DNA of 6,847 bases from Anaerolineales bacterium (lineage in GTDB: Bacteria; Chloroflexota; Anaerolineae; Anaerolineales; DRMV01). How positions within the stretch are numbered: position 1 is the first letter of the stretch; every line of letters begins with the position of its first letter. Where the stretch lies: contig JALSPT010000249.1 of the NCBI GenBank assembly GCA_026985785.1, positions 1-6,847 on the forward strand, given 5' to 3'. The notes beneath the pieces were generated by a model, which searched no databases, was not told the origin of the DNA, and was given only the letters and a program-made list of their open reading frames with translations. A program made the translations under genes and the position numbers. Positions 5,420 to 6,847 of this stretch are shown piece by piece.

Positions 5420-6409
5420 CCGCCAGCGCACCAAGGTCAGGTGATGGGGGCGAATTTCGACCACCCGGCGGTACAGCCGCCCGCAACAGGTGATCTCCAG
5501 TTCGTAGTCTCCGGGGGGCAAATCGCCCACGGCGGCGTTTTCGTGCAGGCGGGGGTCGCCGTGCAGGGCCTCTTCGACATACGTTTGAGGATAGCGCGTC
5601 GGCAGGCCAGGCGTCAAGCCGCGCAGCACGATGGCGGTAAGGTGGCGTGGGTGACCGGAAGGATCGGTCAGGCGCAACGCCAGTGCGCCGTCGTCGGGTG
5701 CCGCAGGTTGCATCCACAGCACAGGGTTTTGGGCGGCCTGGTAGGCGTTTTCCCCCAGGCGAACTTCGAAATGCAGGTGCGGACCGGTGGCCACGCCGCG
5801 GCTGCCGACCGTGCCCACCGCTTCGCCAGCCGCTATCGTCTGACCAACCCGCACGCCAATCGTTTCCAGATGGCCGTAGAGGGTGAACAGTGGCCAGGGT
5901 ACGCCCGGCAGGTGGTGTTCCAGCACCACCGCCTGGCCGTAGAAGTTCGGCCACGGGGTGAGGGGGTGGCGGATATCGTCGCCTGCGAAGACCACCACCC
6001 CATCGGCAGCCGCGAGCACGGGTGTGCCGTAGGGGTTGGCCATATCCACCCCGTGGTGCGGCTTGCGCAGACCGTGGTAGTCGGAGCCGAAGGGGTAGGT
6101 GGGGGCGATGGCGCTGTTGCCAGGCGGGGCAATCGGGCGGCGCAAGGGAAACGCCCACGACAGCACACACACCTCGGCAGCGCAAGGGGTGGGTGAGGGC
6201 GTGGGCGAAGGGGCAGGCGTCCGGGTAGGGGAAGGCAAGGGGATGGGGGTAGGCGTGCGGGGCGGGGGTGCCGCGGGGGAAGGCGTGGCCGTGGGGAGCG
6301 CGGTGGCCGTGAGCGCCGCGGTGGGCGAGGGGGAAGGCGCGGGGCGGCCACATCCCGCCAGCATGGCCGCGACCAGCGCCAACATGCCTAACCAGCGCCG
6401 TGGCTGCAC
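5411..6409 (-). CDS. M23 (LytM) peptidoglycan endopeptidase lipoprotein
   Basis: This is a 332-residue exported zinc metallopeptidase expected to cut peptide cross-links in peptidoglycan or a similar matrix. A short basic N-terminus, a hydrophobic stretch (about 7-18) and the lipobox LAGC (17-20) mark a lipoprotein anchored at Cys20. Residues 23-75 are a nearly pure Pro/Thr/Ser/Ala linker. The M23 domain (about 84-235) has the HxxxD zinc motif (His118, Asp122), YGHL (His180) and HLHFE (His211, His213), so all ligand and catalytic positions are present. After it, residues 240-332 form a beta-rich tail with DLPPGDYELEI; I infer a small carboxypeptidase-regulatory-like or Ig-like domain. The start is a GTG at 6409, chosen because a perfect AAGGAG lies six bases before it and the signal peptide begins there. 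That site overlaps the neuB stop, so the two genes are surely co-transcribed and probably translationally coupled. It converges on, and overlaps, the acyltransferase gene. Confidence 0.93.
   Translation of the reverse strand: MQPRRWLGMLALVAAMLAGCGRPAPSPSPTAALTATALPTATPSPAAPPPRTPTPIPLPSPTRTPAPSPTPSPTPCAAEVCVLSWAFPLRRPIAPPGNSAIAPTYPFGSDYHGLRKPHHGVDMANPYGTPVLAAADGVVVFAGDDIRHPLTPWPNFYGQAVVLEHHLPGVPWPLFTLYGHLETIGVRVGQTIAAGEAVGTVGSRGVATGPHLHFEVRLGENAYQAAQNPVLWMQPAAPDDGALALRLTDPSGHPRHLTAIVLRGLTPGLPTRYPQTYVEEALHGDPRLHENAAVGDLPPGDYELEITCCGRLYRRVVEIRPHHLTLVRWRLP
6186..6249 (+). other. Dense guanine-run tract in M23 linker, possible G-quadruplexes
   Basis: Two G-quadruplex patterns lie in tandem on the plus strand, the template for the M23 gene. 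The first (6186-6213) has runs of 4, 3, 3, 3 and 4 guanines with loops of 1, 3, 3 and 4. The second (6223-6249) has runs of 3, 4, 4 and 5 with loops of 2, 7 and 2. More runs follow (6259-6262, 6264-6268, 6275-6279). The tract encodes the Pro/Thr/Ser linker between lipobox and peptidase domain. The motif is read directly; folding is inferred. Confidence 0.5.
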
Positions 6410-6415
6410 ACCCCG

Positions 6416-6421
6416 CTCCTT
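6416..6421 (-). promoter_or_regulatory. Ribosome-binding site of M23 gene, overlapping neuB stop
   Basis: AAGGAG on the minus strand, six bases (CGGGGT) before the GTG at 6409. Its first two adenines are the last two bases of the neuB TAA stop (6422-6420). This fixes the GTG start and suggests termination-reinitiation coupling between the two genes. Confidence 0.8.
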
Positions 6422-6847
6422 ACGGTAACCCCACCCGCCTCAACTTGCGCAGCGCCGGGATCTCGGATTCGTACACCCGCTTCACGCCGTCACCCAAGGC
6501 ACGCTCGGTGACGCGGATGTACTTCACCAGTTTTTGCAAGCCGCCCGGCTCGACAGAAGCGGCCTGGTCACTGCCCCACATGGCGCGGTCCAAAGTGATG
6601 TGGCGTTCCACCATGCACGCGCCCAGCGCCACCGCCACCGCGGTGGTCACCAGGCCAACCTCGTGCCCCGAATAGCCAATCGGCACCTCGGGGAATTCCC
6701 GCTTGAGGGTCTGAATCATGCGCAGGTTCAACTCGTCCGGCTCGCAGGGGTAGGTGCTGGTGGCGTGCATGATGACGAGGTCGTCCTGCCCAAGCACGCC
6801 CACCGCGGCGCGGATTTGCTCCATGGTGGACATGCCGGTGGAGAGAA
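6420..6847 (-). CDS. neuB: NeuB-family nonulosonate (sialic acid-type) synthase, C-terminal part lacking SAF domain
   Basis: This is the last 141 or so residues of a NeuB-type synthase; the start lies beyond the right edge. NeuB enzymes condense phosphoenolpyruvate with an N-acyl hexosamine such as ManNAc to make nine-carbon sialic, legionaminic or pseudaminic acids in the cytoplasm. The fragment opens with LSTGMSTMEQI and contains HATSTYPCEPDELNLRMI, GYSGHEVGL, GACMVERHITLDR and WGSDQAASVEP. The histidines in GYSGH (codon 6663-6665) and ERH (codon 6600-6602) match the two metal-binding histidines of known NeuB proteins. The protein ends GDGVKRVYESEIPALRKLRR and four more residues, where the TIM barrel normally finishes. 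The C-terminal SAF (antifreeze-like) domain of about 60 residues seen in classical NeuB is absent. The M23 lipoprotein gene follows after 10 bp. Family confidence is high; the exact sugar substrate is unknown, so the symbol is by family only. Confidence 0.88.
   Translation of the reverse strand, partial: LSTGMSTMEQIRAAVGVLGQDDLVIMHATSTYPCEPDELNLRMIQTLKREFPEVPIGYSGHEVGLVTTAVAVALGACMVERHITLDRAMWGSDQAASVEPGGLQKLVKYIRVTERALGDGVKRVYESEIPALRKLRRVGLP

Noticed and set aside
2563..5493. A 976-codon open frame on the plus strand crossing the DegV gene and the acyltransferase gene
   Set aside because: It is antisense to a clear DegV gene and then runs in a different frame of the acyltransferase. Its translation is Arg/Pro/His-rich low-complexity protein with no recognisable motif, as expected in GC-rich DNA with few stop codons.
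5358..6353. A 331-codon open frame on the minus strand
   Set aside because: It overlaps the M23 gene in another frame. The M23 frame holds an intact signal peptide and all catalytic motifs, while this one is Arg/Pro/His-rich noise.
1..6847. CRISPR array, tRNA or rRNA gene, IS element, attachment site, toxin-antitoxin or defence genes
   Set aside because: I saw no spaced direct repeats, cloverleaf-like sequence, transposase or integrase motifs, or terminal inverted repeats; nearly every base lies in an identified gene.

Overview
The window is GC-rich and gene-dense. It reads as ordinary bacterial chromosome, not phage, plasmid or genomic island. Several traits suggest a Chloroflexota (Anaerolineae-like) bacterium: proline/threonine-rich linkers in two exported proteins, a tandem pair of DegV proteins, a luciferase-like oxidoreductase of an F420-type family, a DNA polymerase III delta' subunit with a degenerate P-loop, and -10 boxes placed directly upstream of start codons. 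That assignment is an inference from protein style, not a proven placement.

Layout. Six complete or near-complete genes plus a C-terminal neuB fragment fill almost all of the window. On the minus strand, reading from the right edge, come the 3' part of a neuB-family nonulosonate synthase gene (6420-6847) and, 10 bp later, an M23 (LytM) lipoprotein gene (5411-6409). An OatA-like membrane acyltransferase with a fused SGNH domain (3485-5419) lies on the plus strand and meets the M23 gene tail to tail with a 9-bp overlap. A 115-bp divergent spacer separates it from two tandem DegV-family fatty-acid-binding protein genes on the minus strand (2518-3369, then 1642-2493). A hairpin-bearing spacer follows, then holB (496-1503) with its own promoter, then the N-terminal half of an LLM-class oxidoreductase gene (1-473) running off the left edge.

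How the genes fit together. The right half is about the cell surface: a nonulosonic (sialic-acid-like) sugar synthase, a secreted peptidoglycan endopeptidase and an envelope O-acyltransferase. The two DegV proteins are expected to carry fatty acids, but no FakA-type kinase is visible here. holB belongs to replication, and the oxidoreductase probably rides on its transcript. No RNA gene, CRISPR array, IS element or attachment site was seen. The only spacers longer than 100 bp are 1504-1641 and 3370-3484, and both are described below.

The points most worth a second look are a NeuB that ends without its usual SAF domain, two genes whose -10 boxes predict leaderless mRNAs, guanine-run tracts of G-quadruplex type confined to the template strand of three genes, and an OatA-like/LytM convergent pair with overlapping stop regions. 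I did not find clear evidence of a wholly new system.
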